NCBI GenBank assembly: GCA_020635795.1 | Contig: JACJZD010000003.1 | Coordinates: 215,694 to 279,693 of the forward strand | DNA: 64,000 nt | Reading direction: 5' to 3' | DNA from: Flavobacteriales bacterium | GTDB lineage: Bacteria; Bacteroidota; Bacteroidia; Flavobacteriales_E; Vicingaceae | In this document: positions 42,729-51,448 of the stretch, one piece after another | Layout: the number at the start of each line of letters is the position of its first letter | Position numbering within the stretch: the stretch's first letter is position 1 | The notes under the pieces: generated by a model | Seen by the model: only the letters and a program-made list of their open reading frames with translations | What the model was told of the DNA's origin: nothing | Databases searched by the model: none | Translations under genes and position numbers: made by a program

Positions 42729-43937
42729 ATGAAAGAAGCATTTATTGTTGATGCTATACGAACTCCAATAGGAAATTTTGGAGGCACTTTGTCGGCAGTT
42801 AGAACCGATGATTTAGGCGCTATAGTAATTAAAGAATTGATAAAAAGAAACCCCAATATAATTACTGAGGAAATTGAAGACGTGTTGTTTGGTTGTGCCA
42901 ATCAAGCTGGTGAGGACAACAGAAATGTAGCACGTATGTGTGGACTGTTGGCTGGTTTGCCATGGCAAGTTGGTGGCGAAACCATCAATCGTTTATGTTC
43001 GTCAGGAATGGCTTCGGTTATCAATGCGTCAAGAGCAATTAAAATTGGCGATGGCGATTTGTATATTGGTGGTGGAGTAGAGAACATGACACGTGGACCT
43101 TGGGTAATTTCTAAAGCCTCTAAACCATTCGGGCAAGATGTAGAAATGCACGACTCTAGTTTTGGTTGGAGATTTATTAATCCAAAAATGAAAGCTTTAT
43201 ACGGTGTGGATGGCATGGGTGAAACTGCCGAAAATTTGGTTGACATGTATAAAATTAGTAGAGCCGACCAAGATCAATTTGCGTATTGGAGCCAAATGAA
43301 AGCTACTGCTGCTCAAAAAAATGGTCGATTGGCTGAAGAAATTGTTGCCGTAGAAATTCCTCAACGTAAAGGCGAGCCAAAAATATTTTCGCAAGATGAA
43401 TTTATTAAACCTACCACTACATTAGAAGTTTTGGGTGGATTAAGGGCAGCTTTTAGAAAAGAAGGAGGAACGGTTACTGCTGGTAATGCTTCTGGGTTAA
43501 ACGATGGCGCTGCTGCTGTATTAGTGGCTTCTGATGAAGCGTTGAAAAAATACAATCTTAAACCAATGGCTCGAATTGTATCGAGTGCTATTGCAGGGGT
43601 TGAACCACGTATTATGGGTATTGGACCTGTTTATGCTTCAGAAAAAGCATTAAAAAGAGCAGGTTTAACCTTAAACGATATGGATATTATAGAAATTAAC
43701 GAGGCTTTTGCTGCTCAAAGTTTAGCTTGTACACGCAAAATGGGCTTGGCTGATAACGACCCAAGAATAAATCCAAATGGTGGTGCAATAGCTTTAGGTC
43801 ACCCACTTGGTATGACAGGTGCTCGTATTTTACAAACTGCCGCAATCCAATTACAAAAAACAAACAAAAGATATGCTTTAGTAACCTTATGTATTGGTGT
43901 TGGTCAAGGTTATGCCACTATTATTGAAAGAGTGTAA
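42729..43937 (+). CDS. Acetyl-CoA C-acyltransferase (thiolase)
   Basis: About 402 residues, cytoplasmic. Catalytic Cys in ETINRLCSSGMASVINASRA, the GGVENMTRGPW block, NEAFAAQSLA, GGAIALGHPLGMTGARI with the active-site His, and the second Cys in LVTLCIGVGQGYATI. Cleaves 3-ketoacyl-CoA in fatty-acid or aromatic-acid breakdown or runs in reverse. A PaaJ/PcaF-type role is possible. ATG at 42729 is preferred over TTG at 42723. It is followed after 4 bases by the YdeI-like gene, so the two may be co-transcribed. Confidence 0.93.
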   Translation: MKEAFIVDAIRTPIGNFGGTLSAVRTDDLGAIVIKELIKRNPNIITEEIEDVLFGCANQAGEDNRNVARMCGLLAGLPWQVGGETINRLCSSGMASVINASRAIKIGDGDLYIGGGVENMTRGPWVISKASKPFGQDVEMHDSSFGWRFINPKMKALYGVDGMGETAENLVDMYKISRADQDQFAYWSQMKATAAQKNGRLAEEIVAVEIPQRKGEPKIFSQDEFIKPTTTLEVLGGLRAAFRKEGGTVTAGNASGLNDGAAAVLVASDEALKKYNLKPMARIVSSAIAGVEPRIMGIGPVYASEKALKRAGLTLNDMDIIEINEAFAAQSLACTRKMGLADNDPRINPNGGAIALGHPLGMTGARILQTAAIQLQKTNKRYALVTLCIGVGQGYATIIERV

Positions 43938-43941
43938 TAAT

Positions 43942-44532
43942 ATGCCAAAGAATCCAAAAGTTGATGAATATATAGCAAAATCTGCTGAGTTTGCTCAGCC
44001 TATTTTAAGTAAACTAAGGGCATTGGTTCATCAAGTAAATCCTGATATAGAAGAAACCATTAAGTGGGGAATGCCAAATTTTGAATACAAAGGAATGTTG
44101 TTTAACATGGCAGCCTTTAAACAACATTGTGCATTTGGTTTTTGGAAACAGAAACTAATTAAGAGTTTGGATGGTGCTGAAGATGGAATGGGTAGTTTCG
44201 GAAAAATAAAATCGTTAAACGATTTACCTTCTGATGAGATTTTATTGATGTTGATGCAAGAGGCGGTAATGTTAAATGAAAAAGGAATACAACTGCCAAA
44301 AGTTGTTAAAGAAAAAAAGAACTTAGTTGTTCCTAAAGAACTAAAGGATGTTTTACAGCAGCATCCAAAAGCGAAAGAGGTTTTTGATAATTTTGCTTAT
44401 ACCCATCAGAAGGAATACATAGAGTGGATTACTGAAGCAAAACAAGATTCGACTAAACAGAAAAGAATTACCCAAACCATAGAATGGTTGTTAGAAGGTA
44501 AAAACCGAAATTGGAAATACCAAAATTGTTAA
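43942..44532 (+). CDS. DUF1801/YdeI-like protein
   Basis: About 196 residues. The N-terminal half MPKNPKVDEYIAKSAEFAQ, then DIEETIKWGMPNFEYKGM and GFWKQKLI, is a DUF1801 (iron-chaperone-like) domain; the C-terminal part VPKELKDVLQQHPKAKEVFD with WITEAKQDSTKQKRI matches the YdeI/OmpD-associated extension. Function not established. ATG at 43942 follows the thiolase stop by 4 bases and RelA/SpoT starts 6 bases after its own stop. An open frame upstream into the thiolase gene is not used. Confidence 0.85.
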   Translation: MPKNPKVDEYIAKSAEFAQPILSKLRALVHQVNPDIEETIKWGMPNFEYKGMLFNMAAFKQHCAFGFWKQKLIKSLDGAEDGMGSFGKIKSLNDLPSDEILLMLMQEAVMLNEKGIQLPKVVKEKKNLVVPKELKDVLQQHPKAKEVFDNFAYTHQKEYIEWITEAKQDSTKQKRITQTIEWLLEGKNRNWKYQNC

Positions 44533-44538
44533 TTTACA

Positions 44539-46746
44539 ATGGAAATTGATTTAGAAAAAGAAAAGATTGAGATAGAACAAGCCTATCAAGCCATGCTTGA
44601 TTCGGCAATACATTGTAAAAAAACTCCTGAAAATTTAGCTCGGATTAGAAAGGCTTTTGATGTTGCTAACGAGGCACATAAAAGTGTTCGAAGAAAATCT
44701 GGCGAGCCATATATTTACCACCCTATTGCTGTTGCTCGAATTTGTGCTGAAGAAATTGGTTTAGGAGCTACTTCTATGATATGTGCTTTGTTGCATGATA
44801 CTGTTGAAGATACCGAGATTTCGTTAGAAGATATCACCAATATGTTTGGTGAAAAAGAGGCTCAAATTATTGACGGGTTGACGAAGATTTCTGATGTGGT
44901 GGATTTTAACACTTCCATACAAGCAGAAAATTTTAGAAAGATTTTACTTACCCTTTCGGAAGATGTTCGAGTTATTTTAATCAAACTTGCCGACCGTTTA
45001 CATAACATGAGAACTTTAGGTTCTATGAAACGTGATAAACAGTTGAAAATAGCATCAGAAACTTTGTTTTTATATGCACCAATGGCTCACCGATTGGGGT
45101 TGCATAGTATGAAAACAGAGTTGGAAGATTTATCGTTAAAAATTCAGGAACCAGAAGCCTTTGATGAGATTCAAAAAAAATTAGAAAAAACACAAGAAGT
45201 ACGTACGCGATTTATCAATAAATTTTCGCTTCCTATAAAAAAAGCGTTAGAAGAAAACGGTTTAAAGTTTGAAATAAAAGGTCGTCCAAAATCAATTTAT
45301 TCCATTTGGAACAAGATGCAAAAAAAACATGTGCCTTTTGAAGAGGTATATGATTTGTTTGCCATCAGAATTATTTTAGATGCCGATACACAAAACGAAA
45401 AAACAGATTGTTGGAGGGCATACTCCATTGTTACCGATTTTTATCAGCCTAATATTGAGCGGTTACGAGATTGGATTTCGGTACCTAAGGCGAACGGTTA
45501 TGAATCGCTGCATACTACGGTTATGAGCCCAACAGGTAAATGGGTTGAGGTGCAAATACGTTCAAAACGAATGGACGAAATTGCCGAACAAGGTTTTGCT
45601 GCACATTGGAAATACAAAGAAGGTGGAGAAGAAAGTCGATTCGATAAATGGATTAATCAAATTAGAGAATTGTTGGAAAATCATAATGCTGATGCTTTAG
45701 ATTTTATCGACGACTTTAAATTGAATTTATACAACGAAGAAATTTTTGTGTTTACGCCCAATGGCGATATGAAAAACCTACCATCTGGTGCAAGTGCGTT
45801 AGATTTTGCTTTTTCAGTTCACACGCAGGTAGGAGTTAATTGTTTAGGAGCAAAAGTGAACAACAAATTAGTACCGTTAAGCCACGAACTTAGAAGTGGT
45901 GACCAAGTAGAAATTTTGACCTCTGCAAAACAAAAGCCTAAAGAAGATTGGTTGAGTTTTGTTAAAACACATCGTGCAAAATCAAAAATAAAATCGTTTT
46001 TAAATGATGAGAAAAAAGAGATTGCCGAAGAAGGTAAGGAGATATTGGAGAAAGAATTTAAACGATTAAAAATATCTTACCAAAACATTAGTTTGAAATT
46101 ACTTCAGTCGTATTACAAGGTAACTTCTCCAACGGATTTGTACTACCGTGTTGCAAAAGGCGAGATCGACTTAAATCACTTAAAAGCATTTGAGGTAAAA
46201 AAGGGAGTTTTACAGCCAAAAAAATCAATAAAATCAAGAGTTACCAATATTTTTAGTCAGCGTTTAACAAGCAAAAAAGAGAAACCACAGTCGGAAGAAA
46301 TGTTGGTAATTGGCGATAACATGCAGCAACTTGATTATAAGTTAGCGAATTGCTGTAATCCAATTCCTGGCGATGAAGTTTTTGGGTTTGTTACCATTAA
46401 TGAGGGTATTAAAATACACAAAACCAAATGTCCAAATGCTGTTCAATTGCTTTCGAATTATGCTTACCGAGTAATAAAGGCGCGCTGGATTGATGATCAA
46501 AAAATTGCATTCTTAGCAGGCATTAAAATACTCGGAATTGATGATGTTGGTATTGTAAACACTATAACCCAAGTTATTTCAAACGAGTTAAATGTTAACA
46601 TGCGTTCGATAAGTTTTGATAGTCATGATGGAATTTTTGAAGGGATGATTATGGTTTATGTTTATGATACTTCTCACCTAAACAGTTTAATTAAAAAATT
46701 GGAAAAATTAAATGGTGTTACTCGTGTTGAAAGAGTTGACAAGTAA
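44539..46746 (+). CDS. Bifunctional (p)ppGpp synthetase/hydrolase (RelA/SpoT)
   Basis: 735 residues, cytoplasmic. HD hydrolase domain with YHPIAVARI and LLHDTVEDTEI (both HD motifs intact), synthetase domain with KGRPKSIYSIWNKMQKK and YDLFAIRIILD, a TGS domain (IFVFTPNGDMKNLPSGASAL), and a C-terminal ACT domain. Both catalytic halves look active. Controls the stringent response. Starts 6 bases after the YdeI-like gene; fur begins 76 bases after its stop. Confidence 0.96.
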   Translation: MEIDLEKEKIEIEQAYQAMLDSAIHCKKTPENLARIRKAFDVANEAHKSVRRKSGEPYIYHPIAVARICAEEIGLGATSMICALLHDTVEDTEISLEDITNMFGEKEAQIIDGLTKISDVVDFNTSIQAENFRKILLTLSEDVRVILIKLADRLHNMRTLGSMKRDKQLKIASETLFLYAPMAHRLGLHSMKTELEDLSLKIQEPEAFDEIQKKLEKTQEVRTRFINKFSLPIKKALEENGLKFEIKGRPKSIYSIWNKMQKKHVPFEEVYDLFAIRIILDADTQNEKTDCWRAYSIVTDFYQPNIERLRDWISVPKANGYESLHTTVMSPTGKWVEVQIRSKRMDEIAEQGFAAHWKYKEGGEESRFDKWINQIRELLENHNADALDFIDDFKLNLYNEEIFVFTPNGDMKNLPSGASALDFAFSVHTQVGVNCLGAKVNNKLVPLSHELRSGDQVEILTSAKQKPKEDWLSFVKTHRAKSKIKSFLNDEKKEIAEEGKEILEKEFKRLKISYQNISLKLLQSYYKVTSPTDLYYRVAKGEIDLNHLKAFEVKKGVLQPKKSIKSRVTNIFSQRLTSKKEKPQSEEMLVIGDNMQQLDYKLANCCNPIPGDEVFGFVTINEGIKIHKTKCPNAVQLLSNYAYRVIKARWIDDQKIAFLAGIKILGIDDVGIVNTITQVISNELNVNMRSISFDSHDGIFEGMIMVYVYDTSHLNSLIKKLEKLNGVTRVERVDK

Positions 46747-46822
46747 CAAACTTTTCAACAATGCGCTAACATTTGGTTTATCTTCTTTATAAATAGTTAA
46801 TTTTACTCTTTAACACTCAAAA

Positions 46823-47269
46823 ATGAGTTCGAAAGAAGAATTACAATTAAAAGTAAAAAATATCTTCTCTGCATATTTAGAAGAACACGGGCATAGAAAA
46901 ACTCCCGAACGATATGCTATACTCCAAGAAATTTATTCAAGCGAAGATCATTTTGATGTAGAAGAATTGTACATCACGATGAAAAATAAAAAATATCGTG
47001 TGAGTCGTGCAACATTATACAATACCATAGAGTTGTTGTTAAATGCTAATTTGGTGCGTAAACACCAATTTGGAAGTAACATTGCTCAATTTGAACGTTC
47101 GCATGGGTCAAAACAACACGACCACATTATTTTAAGTAGTGGAGAGGTTATTGAGTTTTGCGACCCTCGAATTCAAAATATTAAGGCAACGTTAGAGGAG
47201 ATGTTTGATATTAAAATCTTGCATCATTCCCTTAATTTTTATGGTGTTAAACAAAATAAAAACCAATGA
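46823..47269 (+). CDS. Fur family transcriptional regulator
   Basis: 148 residues. The winged helix carries HRKTPERYAILQEIYSSEDHF and RVSRATLYNTIELL; the dimer domain carries KQHDHIILSSGEVIEFCDPR. The family metal His residues are present, but the structural CxxC usual at this point (CLDCG-like) reads ILSSG, so the Cys4 zinc site is missing. Metal specificity is therefore open. Its last 4 bases overlap the STAS gene start (ATGA), indicating co-translation, and purA follows. Confidence 0.9.
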   Translation: MSSKEELQLKVKNIFSAYLEEHGHRKTPERYAILQEIYSSEDHFDVEELYITMKNKKYRVSRATLYNTIELLLNANLVRKHQFGSNIAQFERSHGSKQHDHIILSSGEVIEFCDPRIQNIKATLEEMFDIKILHHSLNFYGVKQNKNQ

Positions 47270-47616
47270 GCTTTTCGTATCAAATAAAAAAAGATAACAA
47301 TCTCTTAATTATTGCTTTGCAAGGTAACTTAATAGGTAAAGAGCAAGTTGGAGAGTTGTTTAACGAGATTGATTTTGAATTGAACGAGGGCGTAGAAAAC
47401 ATAATAATTGATTTGGAAGACATGCAATACTTGAATAGTACCGGCTTGAGTATTTTTATTCAAATTTTAACGAAAGTTAGAAACAACGGTGGTGATGTAG
47501 TGGTAGTTAATGTGCCAGAAAAAATCAATAAATTATTAGTAATAACAAAGTTAAATAGTGTTTTTAATATTAAAGATAGTGTTGAGAATGCAAAATTAGA
47601 ATTGATAAAAAATTAA
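47266..47616 (+). CDS. STAS domain protein (anti-sigma factor antagonist type)
   Basis: 116-residue cytoplasmic protein with the STAS fold: LLIIALQGNLIGKEQVGEL, then the phosphorylation-site strand DMQYLNSTGLSIFIQILTK, with Ser at the conserved SxGL position. Such proteins work in partner-switching pathways with a serine kinase and a PP2C/SpoIIE phosphatase, which do occur in this window at 57.6 and 63.7 kb. Coupled to the Fur gene by a 4-base overlap and 6 bases before purA. Confidence 0.92.
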   Translation: MSFSYQIKKDNNLLIIALQGNLIGKEQVGELFNEIDFELNEGVENIIIDLEDMQYLNSTGLSIFIQILTKVRNNGGDVVVVNVPEKINKLLVITKLNSVFNIKDSVENAKLELIKN

Positions 47617-47622
47617 GAATAA

Positions 47623-48903
47623 ATGAAAGTTGATGTTCTATTAGGTCTTCAGTGGGGAGACGAAGGTAAAGGTAAAATTGTTGATGTATTAACTCCAAAA
47701 TATGATGTGATAGCACGTTTTCAAGGAGGACCAAATGCTGGTCATACTTTAGAATTTGATGGAATTAAACACGTTTTACACACCATTCCTTCAGGTATTT
47801 TTCATAAAAATGTGATGAATGTGGTTGGTAACGGAGTAGTTATTGACCCTGTTATTCTTAAAAAAGAGATTGATGCACTTTTTAAATTAAATGTTGATGT
47901 TAATGATAAAATGGTGATTTCTAAAAAAGCCCATTTAATTTTACCAACCCACCGTTTAATTGACGCTGCATCGGAAGCATCAAAAGGAAAAGAAAAAATT
48001 GGTTCTACCTTAAAAGGAATTGGACCAACTTACATGGATAAAACGGGTAGAAATGGGTTGAGAGTAGGTGATATTTTCGAAACAAATTTCCAAGATAAAT
48101 ACAATGCTTTAGTCGAAAAACACAAGCAAATTTTAAAATTCCATGATTACGAATACGATTTATCGGAATTAGAAGGACCATTTTTTGAAGGTGTTGCCTT
48201 AATTAAATCGTTAAGAGTTATTGATAGCGAACACTACTTGAATCAAGCTATAAATGAAAACAAATCTATTTTAGCAGAAGGTGCTCAAGGTACTTTGTTA
48301 GATGTTGATTTTGGTTCGTACCCATTTGTTACATCATCAAACACTACAACGGCTGGAACTTGTACTGGTTTAGGGGTTGCACCGAATAAAATTGGTGAAG
48401 TGTTTGGTATTTTTAAAGCATATTGCACAAGAGTTGGTAGTGGACCATTTCCAACAGAATTGGAAGATGCAACAGGCGAATTATTAAGAAAAGCAGGACA
48501 CGAATTTGGTGCTACTACAGGGCGACCAAGACGTTGTGGATGGATTGATTTACCTGCATTAAAATATGCTATTATGATTAATGGTGTTACCAAATTAATT
48601 ATGATGAAAGCTGATGTGTTGGACTCGTTTGAAAGCATTAAAATTTGTACACATTATAAAATTGATGGTGAAGTAATTGATTACATGCCTTACGATATTG
48701 TTTCTAAAAAAGTAGAACCTATTTATGTTGAAATGAAAGGTTGGAAATCGGATTTGACTAAATTGTCGTCGATTAATCAATTACCATCAGCATTAAATCA
48801 ATACATCGAATACTTAGAGCAAGAATTAAACGTTCCTATTTCTATTGTTTCTGTTGGTCCAGACAGAACACAAACATTGATTAGAGAAAAAGTATTGGCT
48901 TAA
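47623..48903 (+). CDS. purA: Adenylosuccinate synthase
   Basis: 426-residue cytoplasmic enzyme joining IMP and aspartate with GTP. GTP-binding loop LLGLQWGDEGKGKIVDVL, GGPNAGHTLEFDG, RNGLRVGD, the loop TTTAGTCTGLG, and C-terminal GTP-base region ISIVSVGPDRTQTLI are present. Last gene of a fur-STAS-purA run with 6-base spacing. Followed by the 48914-48972 inverted repeat. Confidence 0.97.
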   Translation: MKVDVLLGLQWGDEGKGKIVDVLTPKYDVIARFQGGPNAGHTLEFDGIKHVLHTIPSGIFHKNVMNVVGNGVVIDPVILKKEIDALFKLNVDVNDKMVISKKAHLILPTHRLIDAASEASKGKEKIGSTLKGIGPTYMDKTGRNGLRVGDIFETNFQDKYNALVEKHKQILKFHDYEYDLSELEGPFFEGVALIKSLRVIDSEHYLNQAINENKSILAEGAQGTLLDVDFGSYPFVTSSNTTTAGTCTGLGVAPNKIGEVFGIFKAYCTRVGSGPFPTELEDATGELLRKAGHEFGATTGRPRRCGWIDLPALKYAIMINGVTKLIMMKADVLDSFESIKICTHYKIDGEVIDYMPYDIVSKKVEPIYVEMKGWKSDLTKLSSINQLPSALNQYIEYLEQELNVPISIVSVGPDRTQTLIREKVLA

Positions 48904-48913
48904 ACCATAAGCT

Positions 48914-48972
48914 TAGAGACAGATGATTATCTGTTTTATAGCATATTTGAGACAGATAATCATCTGTCTCTA
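48914..48972. repeat. 21-bp inverted repeat of the gagacagat family
   Basis: Arms 48914-48934 and 48952-48972 are exact reverse complements (TAGAGACAGATGATTATCTGT and its complement) with a 17-base loop. Each arm is itself nearly palindromic. The core matches the palindrome at 12391-12418. Lies between purA and the OstA-like gene and may stop transcription of purA. Confidence 0.85.
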
Positions 48973-48985
48973 CGAAAAATAAAAA

Positions 48986-50575
48986 TTGGTGAAACGATTA
49001 TTCAATACATACAAAACCACCCCGAAAAAGTATTCGGGGTATTTTTGTATAATAAACTTGTTGTTATTGTTATTGCCAGCGGTTTCATTTGCCCAAAAAA
49101 CTTCTCAAATTGAAATTTTAAATGCCAACAGTTTAGAGTTTGACGAAACATTAGGCAGTAAAGCCAAACGGTTAATTGGCAATGTTCAGTTTAAACACGA
49201 CGATGCCTTAATGTATTGCGATAGTGCGTATTTCTATTCCGAAAGCAATAGTATGGATGCTTACGGACACGTTCGTATAACACAAGGCGATTCGCTCCAA
49301 CTTTTTGGCGACTCGTTAAACTATAGCGGTGTAACCAAAAAAGCATTGTTGCGAGGCAACATAAAACTAATTAATACCGATGTAATTTTAACCACCAACT
49401 ATTTAGATTACGATAGAGCCAACAATGTAGCCTATTATTTTGGTGGAGGAACATTGGTGAGTAAAAAAGAGAACAACACCTTAACCAGTAAACAGGGCTA
49501 TTATTACCCCGATGCAAAATCGTTTTTCTTTAAGGATAAAGTATTTTTATCGAACCCCGAGTACAAAATAAATTGCGATACCATGCAGTTTAATTCTAAT
49601 TCGAAAGTGGCTAGCTTTTTTGGACCAACAACCATAACCAACAAAGACAATTACATTTATTGTGAAAATGGTTGGTACAACACCCAAACCGATGTGTCGA
49701 ATTTTTTCAAAAATGCGTACTTGTATTCTGATAAAAAAATAATTCAAGGCGATACGCTGTATTACGAAAAAAAGACTGGTTACGGCGAAATAAAATGTAA
49801 TGGTTCTATTACCGATACAGTAGAAAATATTATCCTTCAAGGCGATTTAATTCGGTTGTTTCAGCAAAAAGATAGTGTAATGATTACCAAAGAAGCTTTG
49901 CTAAAACAGATTTTTAAAGACGATACTTTGTTTATGCATGCCGATACGTTTAAACTTTCTACTCAACTAAAAAAGAACGACTCTATACCAAATCAAACCG
50001 ACACCATTCGAAATTTGTTTGCATACAATCGGGTTAAATTTTACAAAACGGATATGCAAGGCAAAGCCGATTCGGTATTGTATAATTTTTCTGATTCTAC
50101 AGTCAATTTTTATAACGACCCAGTAATTTGGTCGGACGAAAACCAACTGACTGCCGATTTTATTTATTTGTTGATGAAGGACAAGAAAATCAATTCCATT
50201 TACCTGAACAACAATTCCTTTATTATTTCAAAAGCCGATTCCTTGTTTGAGCATTTTAACCAAGTAAAAGGCGATAGCATGATTGGATATTTTAAAGGTG
50301 ATGAATTGCACAAAATTGAGGTAATGCAAAATGCTGAAACCATTTATTACGGTAGAGACGAAGCTGGCAAATACATTGGCGTAAACAAAGCAAAAGGCAA
50401 CAACATGCTTATTTTTATTGACGATAGTAAACTATCATCGTTAACATTTATAAAAGACCCCACCGCAACCTTGTATCCTATAAAAGAGCCCTCGCCAAAA
50501 GATGTAACTTTAAAAGGGTTTAACTGGCGTGTTAACCAACGACCAAAAAGCAAGTTTGATATTTTTGTTTGGTAA
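48986..50575 (+). CDS. OstA/LptA-like outer-membrane-associated protein
   Basis: About 529 residues. The OstA-type repeats are seen as NVQFKHDDALMYCDSAYFY, AYGHVRITQGDSLQLFGDSL, ALLRGNIKLINTDVILTTN and similar units; the family includes LptA/LptD domains in lipopolysaccharide transport. A signal peptide (NLLLLLLPAVSFAQ) precedes the repeats. The N-terminus is uncertain: TTG at 48986 or GTG at 48989 give a long pre-signal region, and a strong hairpin (49020-49039) lies inside it. Downstream TTG codons would leave too short a signal. No partner gene is adjacent. Confidence 0.8.
   Translation: MVKRLFNTYKTTPKKYSGYFCIINLLLLLLPAVSFAQKTSQIEILNANSLEFDETLGSKAKRLIGNVQFKHDDALMYCDSAYFYSESNSMDAYGHVRITQGDSLQLFGDSLNYSGVTKKALLRGNIKLINTDVILTTNYLDYDRANNVAYYFGGGTLVSKKENNTLTSKQGYYYPDAKSFFFKDKVFLSNPEYKINCDTMQFNSNSKVASFFGPTTITNKDNYIYCENGWYNTQTDVSNFFKNAYLYSDKKIIQGDTLYYEKKTGYGEIKCNGSITDTVENIILQGDLIRLFQQKDSVMITKEALLKQIFKDDTLFMHADTFKLSTQLKKNDSIPNQTDTIRNLFAYNRVKFYKTDMQGKADSVLYNFSDSTVNFYNDPVIWSDENQLTADFIYLLMKDKKINSIYLNNNSFIISKADSLFEHFNQVKGDSMIGYFKGDELHKIEVMQNAETIYYGRDEAGKYIGVNKAKGNNMLIFIDDSKLSSLTFIKDPTATLYPIKEPSPKDVTLKGFNWRVNQRPKSKFDIFVW
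49018..49047 (+). terminator. Hairpin inside the 5' end of the OstA-like gene
   Basis: CCCCGAA (49020-49026), loop of 6, TTCGGGG (49033-49039), then TATTTTTG. It looks like a purA terminator, yet sits in the coding frame of the next gene. TATTTTTG (49040-49047) also fits a -7 promoter box. Confidence 0.5.
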
Positions 50576-50658
50576 ATCTGATTCTAGCTAGTAAAAACTG
50601 TGCTTGGAATAGTTGTTTTTAAATTACCAGCGGACGCTGGCGATAGATAGGGGTTATG

Positions 50659-51168
50659 CTATGCAATTGCTTTTATTTGCTTAATCATTTTATAACCTTG
50701 TCGATTTAAAGTCAAAAGAGCTGCAATTGCATTATGACTCCAAGGATGATGGATTACATTCCATTGAATTTCATTTTTTTTAAATCTTAAAGTAATCATA
50801 TCAAGATTAAAGATACTTCCTCTATATGTTGCTTGCATATATTGTTGATTGTCATAATCTATTTTCCATTTATTTGAATCGAATAATAATCTAATCTCAT
50901 TTTTAAAAGCGTCTAAGTCTTTATTAATCTTAAATGATTTGAATCTTAATCGTATGATTTGCAAATAATATGTTCCAATTCCTAAAATCAATGTTAAACA
51001 GAAATTTAAAAGAATAACATCATATTTCAGATTGTCAAAGTCCTTAAACAAGAAAAACAATTGAATTAGACTAAGTCCTAATATTCCAGCTGGTAATCCA
51101 TAATAGTTTAGCCACTCTAGTGAACCAATTTTAAAAACTATTCTATCATTCTTAATCCAATCTTTCAT
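50659..51168 (-). CDS. Hypothetical two-helix membrane protein
   Basis: 169 residues. Two membrane helices in the first half (YGLPAGILGLSLIQLFFLF and VILLNFCLTLILGIGTYYLQ), then a soluble C-terminal part with no family I recognise. ATG start at 51168 on the minus strand. No neighbour in the same direction closer than the LamG gene, whose stop-to-start order does not make them an operon. Function unknown. Confidence 0.55.
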   Translation of the reverse strand: MKDWIKNDRIVFKIGSLEWLNYYGLPAGILGLSLIQLFFLFKDFDNLKYDVILLNFCLTLILGIGTYYLQIIRLRFKSFKINKDLDAFKNEIRLLFDSNKWKIDYDNQQYMQATYRGSIFNLDMITLRFKKNEIQWNVIHHPWSHNAIAALLTLNRQGYKMIKQIKAIA

Positions 51169-51277
51169 ATTTATTAGCTTGAGCCTAAATTCCGAATAAA
51201 TTCCATAGGCACATTACTCGCACTATATTTTACCCAAATATAACCAATATAATAATTTGTTTTGCAAAACAGTATTT

Positions 51278-51371
51278 CTCGATACACTCTCCTTACAGTC
51301 GAGCACTCGAAACGACAGTGTCAGTTCGAGTTTGCAATATGTAGCCTTAGCGGAATATTGCAGTATCGAGA
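51278..51371. repeat. Dispersed-repeat-like element with 9-bp inverted ends
   Basis: TCTCGATAC (51278-51286) and GTATCGAGA (51363-51371) are exact reverse complements bounding 94 bases containing CGAGCACTCGAAACGACAG. The frame through it is of the kind produced by repeats in Bacteroidota genomes, so the 51257-51523 open frame is not a gene. Confidence 0.6.
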
Positions 51372-51448
51372 ACAGCTACATGTTAAAACAGAAAAGAGCC
51401 GTTAATCTACGACTAACGACTCTTCTCAAACTTAAACTAACTTACTAC

